The position numbers and the translations under genes are program-made. Of a stretch of 64,000 bases of DNA, positions 44,340-55,665 are shown one piece after another. The stretch's first letter is position 1, and the number at the start of each line of letters is the position of its first letter. The notes below the pieces were generated by a model that was not told the origin of the DNA, made no database searches, and saw nothing but the letters and a program-made list of their open reading frames with translations. The stretch lies in NCBI GenBank assembly GCA_018398815.1, contig CM031601.1, positions 34,530,306 through 34,594,305 of the forward strand. Direction: 5' to 3'. The DNA comes from Conus ventricosus (lineage: Eukaryota > Mollusca > Gastropoda > Neogastropoda > Conidae).

Positions 44340-45755
44340 ACAAGAAGCCACTGTTTCGAGTGGGATTCCCCAGGGGAGTGTTTTGGAGCCTATTCTGTTT
44401 GTTTTGTATATCAACGATCTGCCGAATCACATTCAAAACACTGTACACCTTTTTGCAGATGACACCAAGGTTTTCGCAAGAAGTGACAATGACGGAGCTG
44501 CACATGCCTTGACTTGACTTGACTTGACTTGACTTGATTCAACGTTTGAGGCCCATTTGGGGCCTGTTCGTTGGTCCTAGCTTACTGGCTTAAGTTTTCA
44601 CATGCGTGGGAATATACATGTCCCTAACTTAAGTCAGACACTCTGGCTCGTAAACTGTCTTTAGTTGTTTCCAGTGTTGGTCCAAATGACTTTTGAAAGC
44701 ATTCAGTGAAGGGCTGAGACCACCGTGTCTGGCAAACTGTTTCAGCTGGAGACCACTCTGTGGGAAAAAAAATTTGATCTGATATTTATTCTTGGTCTCT
44801 GCTTCTGCAGTTTCAGAGAATTTCCCCTAAGGTCAGTGGTAGTAGCTAATTTGAAGACAGGAGCACTTACTTTGTAGTAGCCGTTCAGATATTTAAAGAC
44901 TTCAATAATATCGCCTCTGAGATGTCTGTGTTCTAAGCTTACAGGAAGACCTAAACAGATTGCAAAATTGGTCAAGACAATGGCTATTGAAATTCCACCA
45001 TGAAAAATGCCATGTTCTAAAACTGGGAACAAGAAGTCAGATGCTGTGTACTACATGACTGACGTAAACATCAAGGGTGAGGCATGTACCACAACTCTAT
45101 CTGAAAGCGACGTTGAGAAGGACCTTGGGTCTACATTCATAACAAATTGAATTTCAGAGAGCATGTGGCCAAGGCAACCGCTAAAGCGAATAGAGTAGTT
45201 GGTATTATCCGGCGCTACTTTGACTTCCTCACCAAAGACACTTTCCTACAACTGTACAAGTCTCTGGCGCGACCAGTGCTAGAGTACGGACATTCAGAGT
45301 ACAGACAGAATGTCTGGCAACCCTACCACAAAACACTGTGCCAGGATGTAGAGGATGTTCAGCGCAGAGCAACTAAACTTTTAGCATTTCTTAAAGATAA
45401 ACCGTACCCTGAGCGTTTCTCTACTCTTCAACTTCCAAGCCTGGAGCACAGAAGAAAAAGGGGTGACATGATCGACTTGTACAAGTTTATACATGGTATT
45501 TACCGGAGTGACAAACCACAGTTTGAATTTTTTTACCAACAGGGACAGCAGAGGACACTCCCTGAAAGTATCCAAAGTTCATCACAGACTGAACATCAGG
45601 GAAAATTACTTCTCTCTTCGAGTGATTGATGTTTGGAATGGTCTTCCTGACTCTGTAGCAACAGCCGCTGCAGTCAACATCTTCAAATCACGACTAGACA
45701 CCCATTGGAAGGAACTGCCGACAAAATATAATCCAGAATGTTTGTCGACCTAGAT
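44340..45755 (+). pseudogene. CR1-like LINE, reverse transcriptase and C-terminal part, interrupted
   Basis: The first part (44350-44508) reads across frames as QGSVLGPILFVLYINDLP and HLFADDTKVFARS, with the RT catalytic FADD. After a nested insertion the element resumes at about 44939 (DLNRLQNWSRQW). It runs through a 160-residue frame at 45147-45629 (TFLQLYKSLARPVLEYG; VQRRATKL; PSLEHRRKRGDMIDLYKFIH) to FKSRLDTHW at about 45690-45715. The motif order is that of CR1/L2-type LINEs. The 5' part is missing. Confidence 0.85.
44509..44938 (-). mobile_element. Second CR1-like LINE 3' end nested in reverse
   Basis: On the minus strand it encodes EHRHLRGDIIEVFKYLNGYY and INIRSNFFSHRVVSSWNSL, the same C-terminal region as in its host element but of a different lineage. 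Its 3' end carries a (TCAAG)n microsatellite, seen as TTGAC repeats at 44509-44536. It splits the plus-strand LINE between its FADD motif and the following helix. Confidence 0.8.
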
Positions 45756-45779
45756 GGATTCAGACATGTGTGTCTCACT

Positions 45780-46016
45780 TGTAGACATGTGTGTCTCACT
45801 CGACTCGTAGCTAGTAGCAGACGACAGACCACTCAAGATATGGGTACTTGCATAGTTTCGTATTCTGCAACGCGCATGCGTAAGAGGTTGAGCACACCAG
45901 GCTGTCCCAGAACTTGTACCATGTGTTTTGTGGCCTGAATAAATACTACAAGAAAACAACAAACACAGTGTTGATTGTGTATGTTGGTGTAACAGTACCC
46001 GCTACTGAACATGACA
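45780..46016 (+). repeat. 5' LTR of element 1
   Basis: It starts TGTAGACATG and ends GAACATGACA, the canonical TG...CA. A polyadenylation signal AATAAA is at 45938-45943, and TGTGTTTTGTGG precedes it. It is the same as 50977-51214 except for one A. Confidence 0.95.
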
Positions 46017-46034
46017 TGGTGGCAGCGGAAAACA
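46017..46034 (+). promoter_or_regulatory. Primer-binding site of element 1
   Basis: TGGTGGCAGCGGAAAAC starts directly after the LTR with TGG, complementary to the CCA end of a tRNA. The specific tRNA is not determined. Confidence 0.7.
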
Positions 46035-46306
46035 AATAACAAGTAACTGTAAGTACTTCATTTCATTAGCATATAGAAATGAACGATCGTTGACCACGTG
46101 CCCGCATCGGTACACAGTGACGTAAGTCGGCAGACCCCTCAGCTACTATCTCACACAGTGGTGAGGACTGGTGCAGTCAAAAGTGTCTCGGCGCGGAGCA
46201 CGGTCTTCTTCTAACAGTACTTCGGTTTCTTCTTCTTCCTAAAAGACTGGTTCACTCAAAAACGAGTAGATCACCAGCGCCAAGCTGCCAACAGAGCGCC
46301 CGCACT

Positions 46307-47110
46307 ATGGCCCACAAAGACCCCCACAGCTGAACGGGATGCCCCCAATGCCAGGGAGGCCTTCACACTTTTCAACAGAAAATGAAACTGTACTTTACGG
46401 CCAAGAAAGTCACCGATCGGAAGAGCAGTCGCGCACATTCTCCTCCAAGTAGGAGAGGAGGGCTCCGACGGTACAATGCCCTCCCCTCACAGAAGAAGAA
46501 CAGAGGCAGCCAGATACAGTGTTGAACAAACTCAAAGAACTGATGGTGCCAACGGAAAACTTCCGTGTGAGCCGACTACGTCTCATGGGATTCAGACAAC
46601 AACCTGAAGAAAACGCTGGACAACTTCATCACAAGAGCCAGACACCAGGCAGCTACGTGCGACTTTAGCCAAGAGGAAAGCGATCAACGGCTGATTGAGC
46701 TGATCATAGCAGGCACACCAGACGCAGACTTCCGCAAGGCCCTCCTATCAAAAGATAAGGGCTTCACGCTCCAGGAGGCCCTCCAACTTGGACGCCAGTT
46801 CGAGGCCACGGCCTCTCACCTCAAGCAGCTGCAGTCCATGGAGAGCTCAACAATGAATAACATTGATTGCCATCACCGCTCCAGTGCCCTGCCGAAATTG
46901 TGGTGGAAAACATGCGCCTCGGAGATGCCAGCGTTTGGCACAACATGCAGTGCCTGTGGTAAGACCAACCACTGGTCGAAGGTCTGCCGATCAGCTCCCC
47001 AGCAAGCCTCCAGTGAACGCTACAAAAGGACAAAGCCAGAGGTACCCCAGCAACCGTAGGCAAGGAAACTGGCAGAAGAGTGTCCATGAACTCCAGGAAG
47101 CGGCACAAGA
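46307..47110 (+). pseudogene. gag of element 1
   Basis: The probable start is the ATG at 46307. The coding sequence stops after a few codons in this frame and continues in others. A nucleocapsid-type zinc knuckle, CSACGKTNHWSKVC (C-x2-C-x4-H-x4-C), lies at 46946-46987, preceded by an upstream Cys/His-rich stretch (CRNCGGKHAPRRC) in another frame. The protein would form the particle and bind RNA. Broken by several indels. Confidence 0.75.
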
Positions 47111-47224
47111 CATAGATAGGGAACACAGACATTCAACGACGTCCAGGTATCATCTGTTTGAGTCGCGAAGAGATGAAGCATATGCCACCCTGGAAATCAA
47201 GCTAGCCTCAAGAACAAAGCAAAG

Positions 47225-50200
47225 ATAGCCTGGTGCTCAAGGTAGACACTGGCGCACAAGGTAACACGCTACCTCTACGGCTTTTCCGAAAGATGTGCCC
47301 AGATCGTCTTAAAGAAAATGGGCTCCCCGATCACAGCACTACAGCAGCAGCACATAGGGTTCGACTGACGGCCTACAACGGCACAGAGATCCCATGCCAT
47401 GGGGCCATCAACATCGCCTGTCAGTACGGTGATTCAGCATGGGAGGACACAAAGTTCTACATCGTGGACGTCCCAGGCCCAGCTACCTAGGGCTTCCATC
47501 ATGCGAAAAACTCAAGTCGTGACAATGCACTGCAGTGTGAATTCAACTCACACACAAAACAGCCCAGCACCACAAGCTCCTCCCATCAACTCGGTACCTG
47601 ACCTGAAGAGCATGTACCCGGGACCAATTCGACAGGATCGGCATGCTCCCCGGCCCCGTTAGGCTGTTCACGTCACCAGAGGTCCAACCTCACATCGATG
47701 CCCCAGGAAAACCCCTATCGCCCTGAGGGACGCCATCAAGAAAGAACTGGAATCCATGGAATCCTGTGGGGTCATACGAAAGGTACACGACCCTACTGAC
47801 TGGGTTTCCAGCCTGGCCTACTCACACAAGAAAGGGGGAGATCTGAGGATATGCCTTGACCCACGACACCTGAACAAAGCTCTCAGGAGACCACACCACA
47901 AGGTTCCAACAATAGAGGAGCTGACACATAAGTTCCAAGGAGCAAGGTTCTTCTCCAAATGGATGCCAAGTCGGGTTATTGGTCAGTGCAGCTCGACACA
48001 GAGTCCCAGCCACTGACAACCTTCCAGTCGCCATTTGGCCGATACTGCTTCACTCGCCTCCCATTTGGCCTCTCAGTGTCACAGGACATCTTCCAAAAGA
48101 AAATGGACCAGATCCTGGACCAGGTTGACGGCGCTAACGGCATTGCAGACGATGTAGCCGTATATGCAAAAACTGAGGAAGAACACGACCAGACTCTTCA
48201 CAACTGATGAAAGTTGCCTCTGAGAATGGACTAGTCTTCAACTCTAACAAGTGCTACATCAAAGGGACTCAATCACCTTCTTTGGCATGGTGTACGACGC
48301 CAGTGGAGTGCACCCAGACCCGAGAAGTCCAAGACCTACAACAGATGCAGCCTCCAACGAATAAAAACGAGCCTCAAATGTTCCTGGGCTTCATGAACTT
48401 TCTGGGACCGTTCATCCCCAACATGAGTGAGAAATCAGCCCCACTCCGGGCTCTGCTGAAAGACACAGCCCAATTCATCTGGGAAGCCCATCACAAACAT
48501 GCTTCGAAAACCTCAAAGCCACAGTCACAGAGAGGTCTACACTGCGCTACTTCAACACTGGGGTGGCCCAACACTGCAAGTGGATGCCAGCATCAAGGGA
48601 CTAGGGGCTAGCCTTCTCCAGGACGGTGAGCCTATTGCATATGCCTCAAAGGCGCTGTCAGACGCCGAGACCAGGTATGCCTGCATCGAACGGGAACTAC
48701 TAGCCATAGTCTTGGTGTTCAGCGCTTCCACACATACCTGTATGGTCGACAGTTCCACGTCATCACAGACCACAAAACCCCTGGTCATGATCATGCAGAA
48801 ACCTCTGACAAAAGCCCCACCCAGACTGCAACGTATGCTGCTGAAACTACAAGGCTACGACTTTACCCTTGAATATCGACCAGGACAGAGCATCACCCTG
48901 GCCGATACATTATCCAGACTGCCAAACAAAGACAACAACAAAAACTATTGATCTGGATGTGGAGAGTGCACCTTCTCCAATGCAACGAGGAATGCCTGAC
49001 CAGAATCAGCAAGGAGACCAAGCTTGACCCAGTCCTCAAGCCGACTCACGACCACCATTGCCCAAGGATGGCCAGAGAAAATCCAGGAACTGCCAGAAGC
49101 ACTCAGGCCATACTGGTCATTCCGAGACGAACTATCGATTGAAGACAGCATCATCCTCAAAGGAGAACAGATCATCATCCCAAGCTCTATGCGGCAAGAC
49201 ATCCTGAACCAGCTCCACTATGCACACCAAGGAATGGAGAAGACGAAAATGAGAGCCAGAAACTCTGTCTTCTGGAACAGCATCAATCAAGACATGAAAA
49301 GACTGTCAGGAACGCCCCATCTGCCAGGAGCATCAGCCAGCACAACAGCGGTGAACACCTCATGCCTCATGAAGTCCCCAGTCACCCATGGAGGTCTTGG
49401 GAGTCGACCTCTTCCAACTACAAGGACAGGACTTTCTAATTGTAGCGGACTACTACAGCAATACTTTGTGGTCAGAAAGTTTGAGCAAGACACATCTAGC
49501 AGCAACACGATCAGGACGCTGAAACAGATCTTCAGTGAACAGGGAATACCCTCAAAGGTGATAAGTGACAATGGCCCCCAATTCAGCTCCACAGCCTTTG
49601 CCAAATTCGCCAAAGACTGGGCATTCACCCACCCACCTCACTCCCCCAAGTACCCAAAGTCCAACGGCTTCATCGAACGACAGATCCAGACAATCAAAGC
49701 CACCCTGACCAAAGCATTTCAATCCCACTCTGACCCTGACCTTGCTCTCCTATGCCTTCGCACAACCCCAATCAGCCAACCCTACCCAGTCCAATGGAGC
49801 TCGTTGCAGGCAGGAAAGCAAGGTGCACACACCCAGCAGGCCCAAGAACTGCAGACTGAGGTCAAAGAGCAGCTCCACCAACGCCAAGCTGTTCAGAAGC
49901 GGTTATTACGACCAAGCAGCCAAAGACCTACCTGCTCTCCACCCAGGCCAACCAGTTCGGGTTCAGGACAACTTTGGGACGTGGCAAGAAGCTGAAGTCA
50001 TCAGTGAACATGCAGAACCCAGATCCTACATCATTGCCACTCCCGCAGGACAGCAACTGCGGAGAAATCGGGTTCATCTCCGTGATGTCCCACATGCAGC
50101 AGAACCAGAGCCAACACTACAACCAGCAATTGACCAACCAGCATCAGCGGCTGAAACGCCACCATGTGAAAGCATGCACACTCCATACACCACACGATCG

Positions 50201-50239
50201 GGCCGCATCAGCCAGCCACCACAAAAACTCGATCTTTAG
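47225..50239 (+). pseudogene. pol of element 1: protease, RT, RNase H, integrase
   Basis: The aspartic protease has VDTGAQGNTLPLRLF, with DTGA at 47245-47256. The RT spans about 47690-48420 (DLRICLDPRHLNKAL; TRLPFGLSVSQDIFQ; catalytic IADD at 48142-48153). RNase H is at about 48500-48950 (VDASIKGLGASLL; YRPGQSITLADTLSRLP). Integrase is at about 49170-49770, with the HH-CC region and catalytic D, D and E in GVDLF, SDNGPQF and FIERQ. A C-terminal domain (GQPVRVQDNFGTWQEAEV) ends at 50239. About ten frame changes prevent translation as one chain. Confidence 0.88.
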
Positions 50240-50963
50240 AATAGGTCTCAGGGCTCAGCTGTGACCTTGGCCCGATCAGAAAACTCCGTGCCCGTGTCTG
50301 GGGAGTTTTCATCAGCAATAGGGAAATTAGCTATTTAGTAGTGTTCATAGGTCATATCTTTTTATTACAAAAAAGGGGGGCGGTACAGATATAACTAATA
50401 AATCTTGGATCACACACACAAAGCGGTACAACGGACATATCCCTCTTGAAAGGCATGTCAAGATATCATGTGTTAAAAGAAGAAAGCAACATAAGACCCA
50501 GAAGCTACACTTCAAAACCGAACTGAACAAGTGTGATACTACATTCTTGAACCTCTCTAAATTATTAGCTTTGATTTTGACAGTATGACTGAGCAACGCC
50601 ATGCCAGAGCTATCATTGACTGTCAAAAGGCAACATAATCTGCCATTAGATCACGGTCATGAGGGAACCACTGTATTATAAGGCCACATGTAGGCTTATT
50701 CCTGTACGTTTCTAAGTATTTGATATTTATAGTTTATGTACCATATAATTGTTTTGCTACCAATATGAGCTGACCCATATTGAGTCCACAGTGTATTCTT
50801 AATGTGTATTAATGTAATATTCACTGTATATCATATAATCATGTTTCTTATTTTCAAAAACTGCAACCACCTTTTCCATAACCCATTACGTATTAGAAAT
50901 ATATGTGTTTTTATTTTATAATTAGAGTATAAGCTTTTTAGTCTTCACTTTTTTTCGTTCATG
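50240..50963. other. Untranslated 3' internal region of element 1
   Basis: About 0.7 kb between the pol stop and the polypurine tract shows no further open frame on the plus strand and no envelope-like protein. It is long for a gypsy element and AT-rich. Confidence 0.6.
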
Positions 50964-50976
50964 TAAAAAGGGGAGA
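50964..50976 (+). promoter_or_regulatory. Polypurine tract of element 1
   Basis: AAAAAGGGGAGA lies directly before the 3' LTR, the expected primer site for plus-strand DNA synthesis. Confidence 0.8.
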
Positions 50977-51214
50977 TGTAGACATGTGTGTCTCACTCGA
51001 CTCGTAGCTAGTAGCAGACGACAGAACCACTCAAGATATGGGTACTTGCATAGTTTCGTATTCTGCAACGCGCATGCGTAAGAGGTTGAGCACACCAGGC
51101 TGTCCCAGAACTTGTACCATGTGTTTTGTGGCCTGAATAAATACTACAAGAAAACAACAAACACAGTGTTGATTGTGTATGTTGGTGTAACAGTACCCGC
51201 TACTGAACATGACA
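50977..51214 (+). repeat. 3' LTR of element 1
   Basis: It is the same as the 5' LTR apart from one extra A in ACGACAGAACC. It ends GAACATGACA and is followed by ACTCTC, which does not duplicate the upstream flank. Confidence 0.95.
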
Positions 51215-52070
51215 ACTCTCTTCCTTCCACGCATGCAGAGTTTCTTTTTGACACAGATAGTGTCTATTAGAACGGTGAACAGGCGTCTTAAGGCCTCAAA
51301 CACCGAAAAGTTCAAGTTCAAGTCCCTCATCTTAACTTCTCTCATCTTAGTTATTAATTCATTTAAAAGCATGCGCAGTGTGGTTCTTCCAGATGGGGAT
51401 GTTTAACCTGCCCCGTGCCCACAGTCTTCAAGTAGACAATTCTGGCACACAGGTTGCATGCATTGTGTATTTTCGTGTAGCCGGTACTCACCCGTCTTAG
51501 GACATGAGCATCGGGATCTTTAGAGTCCGTGTATGGTCTTTAGTGCATGTGACACAGACTAGACCTCGGTTTATAGTCCCATCCGAACGACTGGTTTCAA
51601 AACTTAGCGGGTATAGTGTAGCATTATGGACTAGTCCCCAAGCAGTGACGCCTCCTTGATGAAACTGAAACTGAAACTTTACAAGAAAAAGGAAGAAGAA
51701 AAAAAAAAAAAAAAAAAAATCACGCAAATCAAGGGAGGTTGCTCTTGTCAGATTCAGAAACAAGGTTTAGGAAAGGGCGATTAAGGTTTTCTTAATAGTT
51801 TATGCTGAAGCTCACGATGACATGTGGTTAGGGTTAGGGTGACCTTTCGTTAGATCCGCAGAAAAAAAATGATTTAGTACCTCCATAGATCAGTGAACCA
51901 AAAATAATGCGTTTTCATTCTCGGAGTTCTCTGCATGAAGTTTTGCCGGAAATAAAATCAGGAGTTATCGACCTTGCCAGTAGCTTTCGGTTCTAACTTG
52001 GACCGCGGAAATTCCCAGAAGGAAAACACTTTCTGGTACAACCTGATTAACTGACATTTGTCTTTTTTTT
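51215..52070. other. Intergenic stretch
   Basis: It contains a (GAAACT)3 repeat at about 51660, a poly(A) run at 51700-51719 and two TTAGGG words at about 51829-51840. I see no gene. Confidence 0.5.
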
Positions 52071-52076
52071 CATCCA

Positions 52077-52082
52077 TATAAA
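52077..52082 (+). promoter_or_regulatory. Candidate TATA box
   Basis: TATAAA sits 58 bases before an ATG at 52135 and 78 before one in a strong context at 52155. A start site would be expected near 52107. Suggestive only. Confidence 0.3.
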
Positions 52083-52154
52083 GTGTTTCAGTTTCAGTAT
52101 TCGTCAGTTGTCCTGCGACATTCATATTATAAACATGGCGTTAAGCGACGAACC

Positions 52155-52179
52155 ATGGAGAAGGAAAATGCTAGTGCAG
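52155..52179 (+). CDS. Candidate first coding exon, unknown gene
   Basis: The ATG at 52155 lies in the strong Kozak context ACCATGG and reads MEKENASA before the donor GCAG|GTAAGA (phase 1). An upstream ATG at 52135 in another frame gives MALSDEPWRRKMLVQ, ending phase 0 at the same donor. From 52155 the frame continues openly into the small candidate exon 59463-59509; from 52135 it meets a stop there. The TATA box, Kozak context and donor together suggest a gene start, but the product is not recognised, and the 7.3-kb intron would contain LTR element 2. Confidence 0.35.
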
Positions 52180-53219
52180 GTAAGACTTTCGGACTCGTAA
52201 ACTGCTTTCGACTTCTGAACGATACGAACTTCTGAAGACGTCAAGTTAGACTGAAGTTCAGAAGTAAAACACTGCTGTGTCATACCGATATTGTACGGAT
52301 TTTATTTGTTTACTCAGATTTGTCTTTCTATATCATTTACAGACATGAGCAGTGCTGACAAAATCATTTCCCGGATTTGGGACTGCGGAGAGATTGGCTT
52401 TTCTAGTCTTAAGACTAAATGTTCACCGTGATACATATTGTAACAAAAGATGAAGGGATAGTGTTAAGAATTATTACCCACTTTGTAATATGACTAGAAT
52501 GGAAATATGGAATACAGGGGCTGTGCCAGTCCAGGCCTTAACCATGTTTAAAGGAGTCCCTAGTCAAGTGATCAGAGCGTTTGACTGTAGTTGACAGTTA
52601 ATTCAAATCATTTATTGAGTTGGATTCTTCTTGGCTGGAAAACCGTTGCAGTCCATATGGCGGTAAATGTGTACCTGATTCAGTTCAGGGGGGTGGGGGG
52701 GGGGGGGGGGGGCTAGAGGCAGCATAGGAGAGGGATAGGTCTGTCTTCCATCATGCCATGACCCAGACACACAGGGAACCTGTGACAGTTTCCTGCCCTT
52801 AAGACCAGGAAACTATGGGGCTGTAACCTTTTCTAGCATTATCTGTGTTCATATTTAGGTTATTAGGTAACCGATCTTTGCTTGGAACTAATTGACCACC
52901 CAGATATCCAACTTGTTCCTGTCAAGATCTGTCATATGCACAAGAAATGAGTGTTTCTGTTCCACCTTGTGCTTTATGGTTGGTGACTGAAGACCAAGAT
53001 GTATTTGTTACTTTTCTTACTATACCTAACAGCTGATATTGAGCTAATATGTGAGATTTTAGCATGGATGCATTCTAATGTGTTTTGTTATCATCCATAA
53101 AAGCTCTCGATGCTGCAAAAGTCTGTTTCTTTCAGTTTTAAAATTCTTGTATCCTATGGAGTGTTGATCATTCATAGAAAAACTTAGCATCTGCTCAGAA
53201 GTTTTTCACTGATGAGTCC
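52180..53219. other. Non-coding stretch
   Basis: If the exon at 52155 is real this is its first intron. It contains a G-rich homopolymer (about 52689-52712). No other feature is recognised. Confidence 0.5.
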
Positions 53220-53354
53220 TCTTTGGAGCAAGGGGATTTGTAGGCTCGTCAGTTGACAATCTTATGAAACAGCCTGGGCTTTCAGGTTAGAAGACCAGAA
53301 CACAGAAGGCAACGGTAGAGACAGCCGAAAAGAATTCCAGCTGGGATCTGGTTG
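53220..53354 (+). repeat. Dispersed repeat copy 2, left half
   Basis: GGAGCAAGGGGATTTGTAGG to GAATTCCAGCTGGGATCTGG matches 36155-36280. The repeat is interrupted at 53355 by LTR element 2 and resumes at 58047. Confidence 0.75.
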
Positions 53355-53359
53355 TGGAG
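53355..53359. repeat. Target-site duplication of element 2 (left)
   Basis: TGGAG directly precedes the 5' LTR and recurs directly after the 3' LTR at 58042-58046. Confidence 0.9.
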
Positions 53360-53491
53360 TGTAGTAGATGCCAGGGGCGACAACCGGGTGGGGGCGCCCC
53401 GCATCGAAGATGGCTGACCTGTAAACAACTCTACTGCTTGAGCTGATGAATAAATACTCTTGAATCTTTACCTGAGTGTGCCTCTACTTCA
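53360..53491 (+). repeat. 5' LTR of element 2 (132 bp)
   Basis: It starts TGTAGTAGATG and ends CTCTACTTCA, with AATAAA at 53449-53454. It is identical base for base to 57910-58041. 132 bp is very short for a gypsy LTR, leaving little room for promoter elements; part of the promoter may lie downstream. Confidence 0.97.
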
Positions 53492-53492
53492 C

Positions 53493-53508
53493 TGGCGACG
53501 AGGATGGC
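53493..53508 (+). promoter_or_regulatory. Primer-binding site of element 2
   Basis: TGGCGACGAGGATGG starts one base after the LTR end. Its TGG pairs with the CCA end of a tRNA. The gag ATG (53504) overlaps this site, so the leader is practically absent. Confidence 0.7.
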
Positions 53509-55665
53509 TGCTTTCGGACAACTCAAAGAGTTCGGACTTGAGGAAGGGGAAGATTGGGGTCAGTATACGGAACGTTTAGAATATTATTTCGTGGCGAATG
53601 ACATTGGTGAGAGAACAAGAAGAGAGCAGTATTTTTGAGTGCGTGTGGGAGAGCTACATACAAACTCATGTGCGATTTGCTCGCTCCAGCCAAACCAGGC
53701 ACCAAGACATTTGCGGAACTGAAAACAGTCGTTCGAAATCATCTTCAACCCAAACCGTCTGAAATCGTTCAGAGATTCAAGTTTCACACGCGTTCACGTC
53801 ACGAGCAGGAGTCGATAGCAAAGTATGTATCGCAGTTACGTAATCTGTCGCAAGATTGCAACTTTGGCGAGTCACTTGGTTCGATGTTGAGGGACAGATT
53901 AGTCTGTGGCGTTAACAATAACCGCATTCAAAGACGCTTATTGTCTGAGAAAGACTTGACTTTTGAGAGGGCGTTTGATGTTGCCATGGCTATGGAGTCA
54001 GCAGAAAAGAGTGCTGTAGATCTGCAAGAAAACGCTTTGGGAGCCAAAACTGGGGAAAGTCAAAATACAGGTAGCATCGACAAGATGGAAGATCGACAAG
54101 GGGATAGAGTTGATGTCAAAGCAGTGAAAAGAGATCGTTCATTGAAAGACCTTGAATGTTGGTACTGTAAAAAGAAAGGTCATCTTCAACGTGAATGCAG
54201 ATTGTTTCGTGCTGAACAAGAACGACACAAGAGGGACACGAAGAGCAACCCAAGATCCCGTGGACCCATCAAAAAAGTGGAGGACGAAGAAGCCGATTTA
54301 TTTTCAGTTTTCAAGGTTGGGAGCAAAGAAAAGCCATACATGGCCACAGTGGAACTGGATGGCTTCGCCGTAGAGATGGAGATTGATACGGGGGCCTCGG
54401 TGACGGTGATCAATGAAGAGACATTTAAAAAGATTAGAGACAGGGGTTCTTTTCCACTGAAGGCATCCAACCGAAGATTGAAAACGTACACAGGTGAAGA
54501 GATTCCGGTGTTGGGGGCCGCCCAATGCTCAGTGACATACAAAGGAAGTACCCCAAGGATCCTCGAGGTGATTGTGGTCAAAGGACCTGGACCATGTTTA
54601 CTGGGGCGAGACTGGCTGAAACACATTCAACTGGACTGGCCCGAGGATTGGTGCCAGACAGTGACAGAAGGCACTATTACTGATCCAGAACTGGAAAAAA
54701 TTCTGCATGAGGCATCAGAACTCTTCGAAGAGAGTAGAGGCACTATCAAAGGTGTTAAAGCCAACATTTTTGTGGACCCTGCAGCCCAACCACGTTACTT
54801 CAAACCACGGCCAGTGCCTTATGCTCTACGTGAAAAGGTAGGCCAAGAACTGGATAGGCTAGAGGCAGAGGGCACTATTGAGAAAGTGCCATTTTCAGAC
54901 TGGGCGGCACCAATAGTTACAGTCGTGAAGCCAGACAAGAGTCTCCGCATCTGTGGCGACTATAAGGTAACGGTGAACGCAGCGTCCAAGTTAGATAACT
55001 ACCCCATCCCCAAAACAGATGACCTGTTGGCGGAACTCAGTGGAGGACAGTTTTTCTCCAAATTGGACTTGACACAGGCCTACCAGCAGCTGGAACTGGA
55101 GGAGGACTCCAAAGAATTCACCACCATCAATACTCACCAGGGCCTTTACCGCTACAACAGACTGCCTTATGGGGTGTCATCAGCGCCAGGTATTTTTCAG
55201 CGTACAATGGAAAACCTGCTGAGAGGACTGCCAAGAGTCTATGTTCGCATTGACGACATCTTAGTGTCAGGAAACACGCGAGAAGAACACTTGAAGACGC
55301 TGCGAACAGTGTTTACAAAACTGAAAGAGGCTGGGGCCAAGCTGAAGAAGAACAAGTGTGTTTTCATGGCCAGTGAGGTTATCTACCTGGGTCTCAAGAT
55401 CGACCAAAAGGGTATCCGCCCCGTGCCAGAAAAAGTCAGTGCTATTGAGGAGATGCCCAGACCAGTAGATGTCAAACAACTACAGGCCTATCTGGGCATG
55501 GTGAACTATTACGCCAGATTCCTACCCAACCTGTCTACAGTGCTGGCCCCCCTGTACTCTCTGCTGCAGAAAGGCGTGTCTTGGTCCTGGGAAGAACTGC
55601 AAGAAAAATGCATGGTTAGAGTCCAAAAAACTACTACGTTCACCCCAAGTACTGGTCCATTTTGA
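53504..55665 (+). pseudogene. gag-protease-RT of element 2 (frameshift near 53610)
   Basis: The ATG at 53504 gives 44 codons before TGA at 53636. The frame continues in the overlapping 53635-55665 frame after a two-base shift near 53606-53620 (GAGAGAACAAG). The 676-residue part contains capsid-like sequence, a zinc knuckle CWYCKKKGHLQREC (54157-54198), protease DTGASVTVI (DTGA at 54385) and RT (LRICGDYKVTVN; YNRLPYGVSSAPGIFQ; LGLKIDQKGI). At the catalytic box the sequence is VRIDDILVSG: Arg stands where the family usually has Tyr or Phe before xDD. The frame is lost at about 55605 in an A-rich run. Confidence 0.9.

Larger units (their letters stand above)
45780..51214 (+). mobile_element. Ty3/gypsy-like LTR retrotransposon 1
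   Basis: A 5.4-kb element has near-identical LTRs (237 and 238 bp, differing by one A), a primer-binding site, gag, protease, RT, RNase H, integrase (in that order, which defines Ty3/gypsy) and a polypurine tract. The coding part is broken by many frameshifts. No target-site duplication is recognisable. Instead the first 18 bases of the 5' LTR (AGACATGTGTGTCTCACT) are repeated immediately upstream at 45762-45779. Confidence 0.92.

Noticed and set aside
46821..47132. Minus-strand gene opposite gag of element 1
   Set aside because: Shadow frame of the gag region with no domain.
50240..50963. Envelope gene of element 1
   Set aside because: No plus-strand frame with signal peptide or membrane segment; the only sizeable frame is on the minus strand.
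51825..51842. Telomeric repeat
   Set aside because: Only two TTAGGG words; no array.
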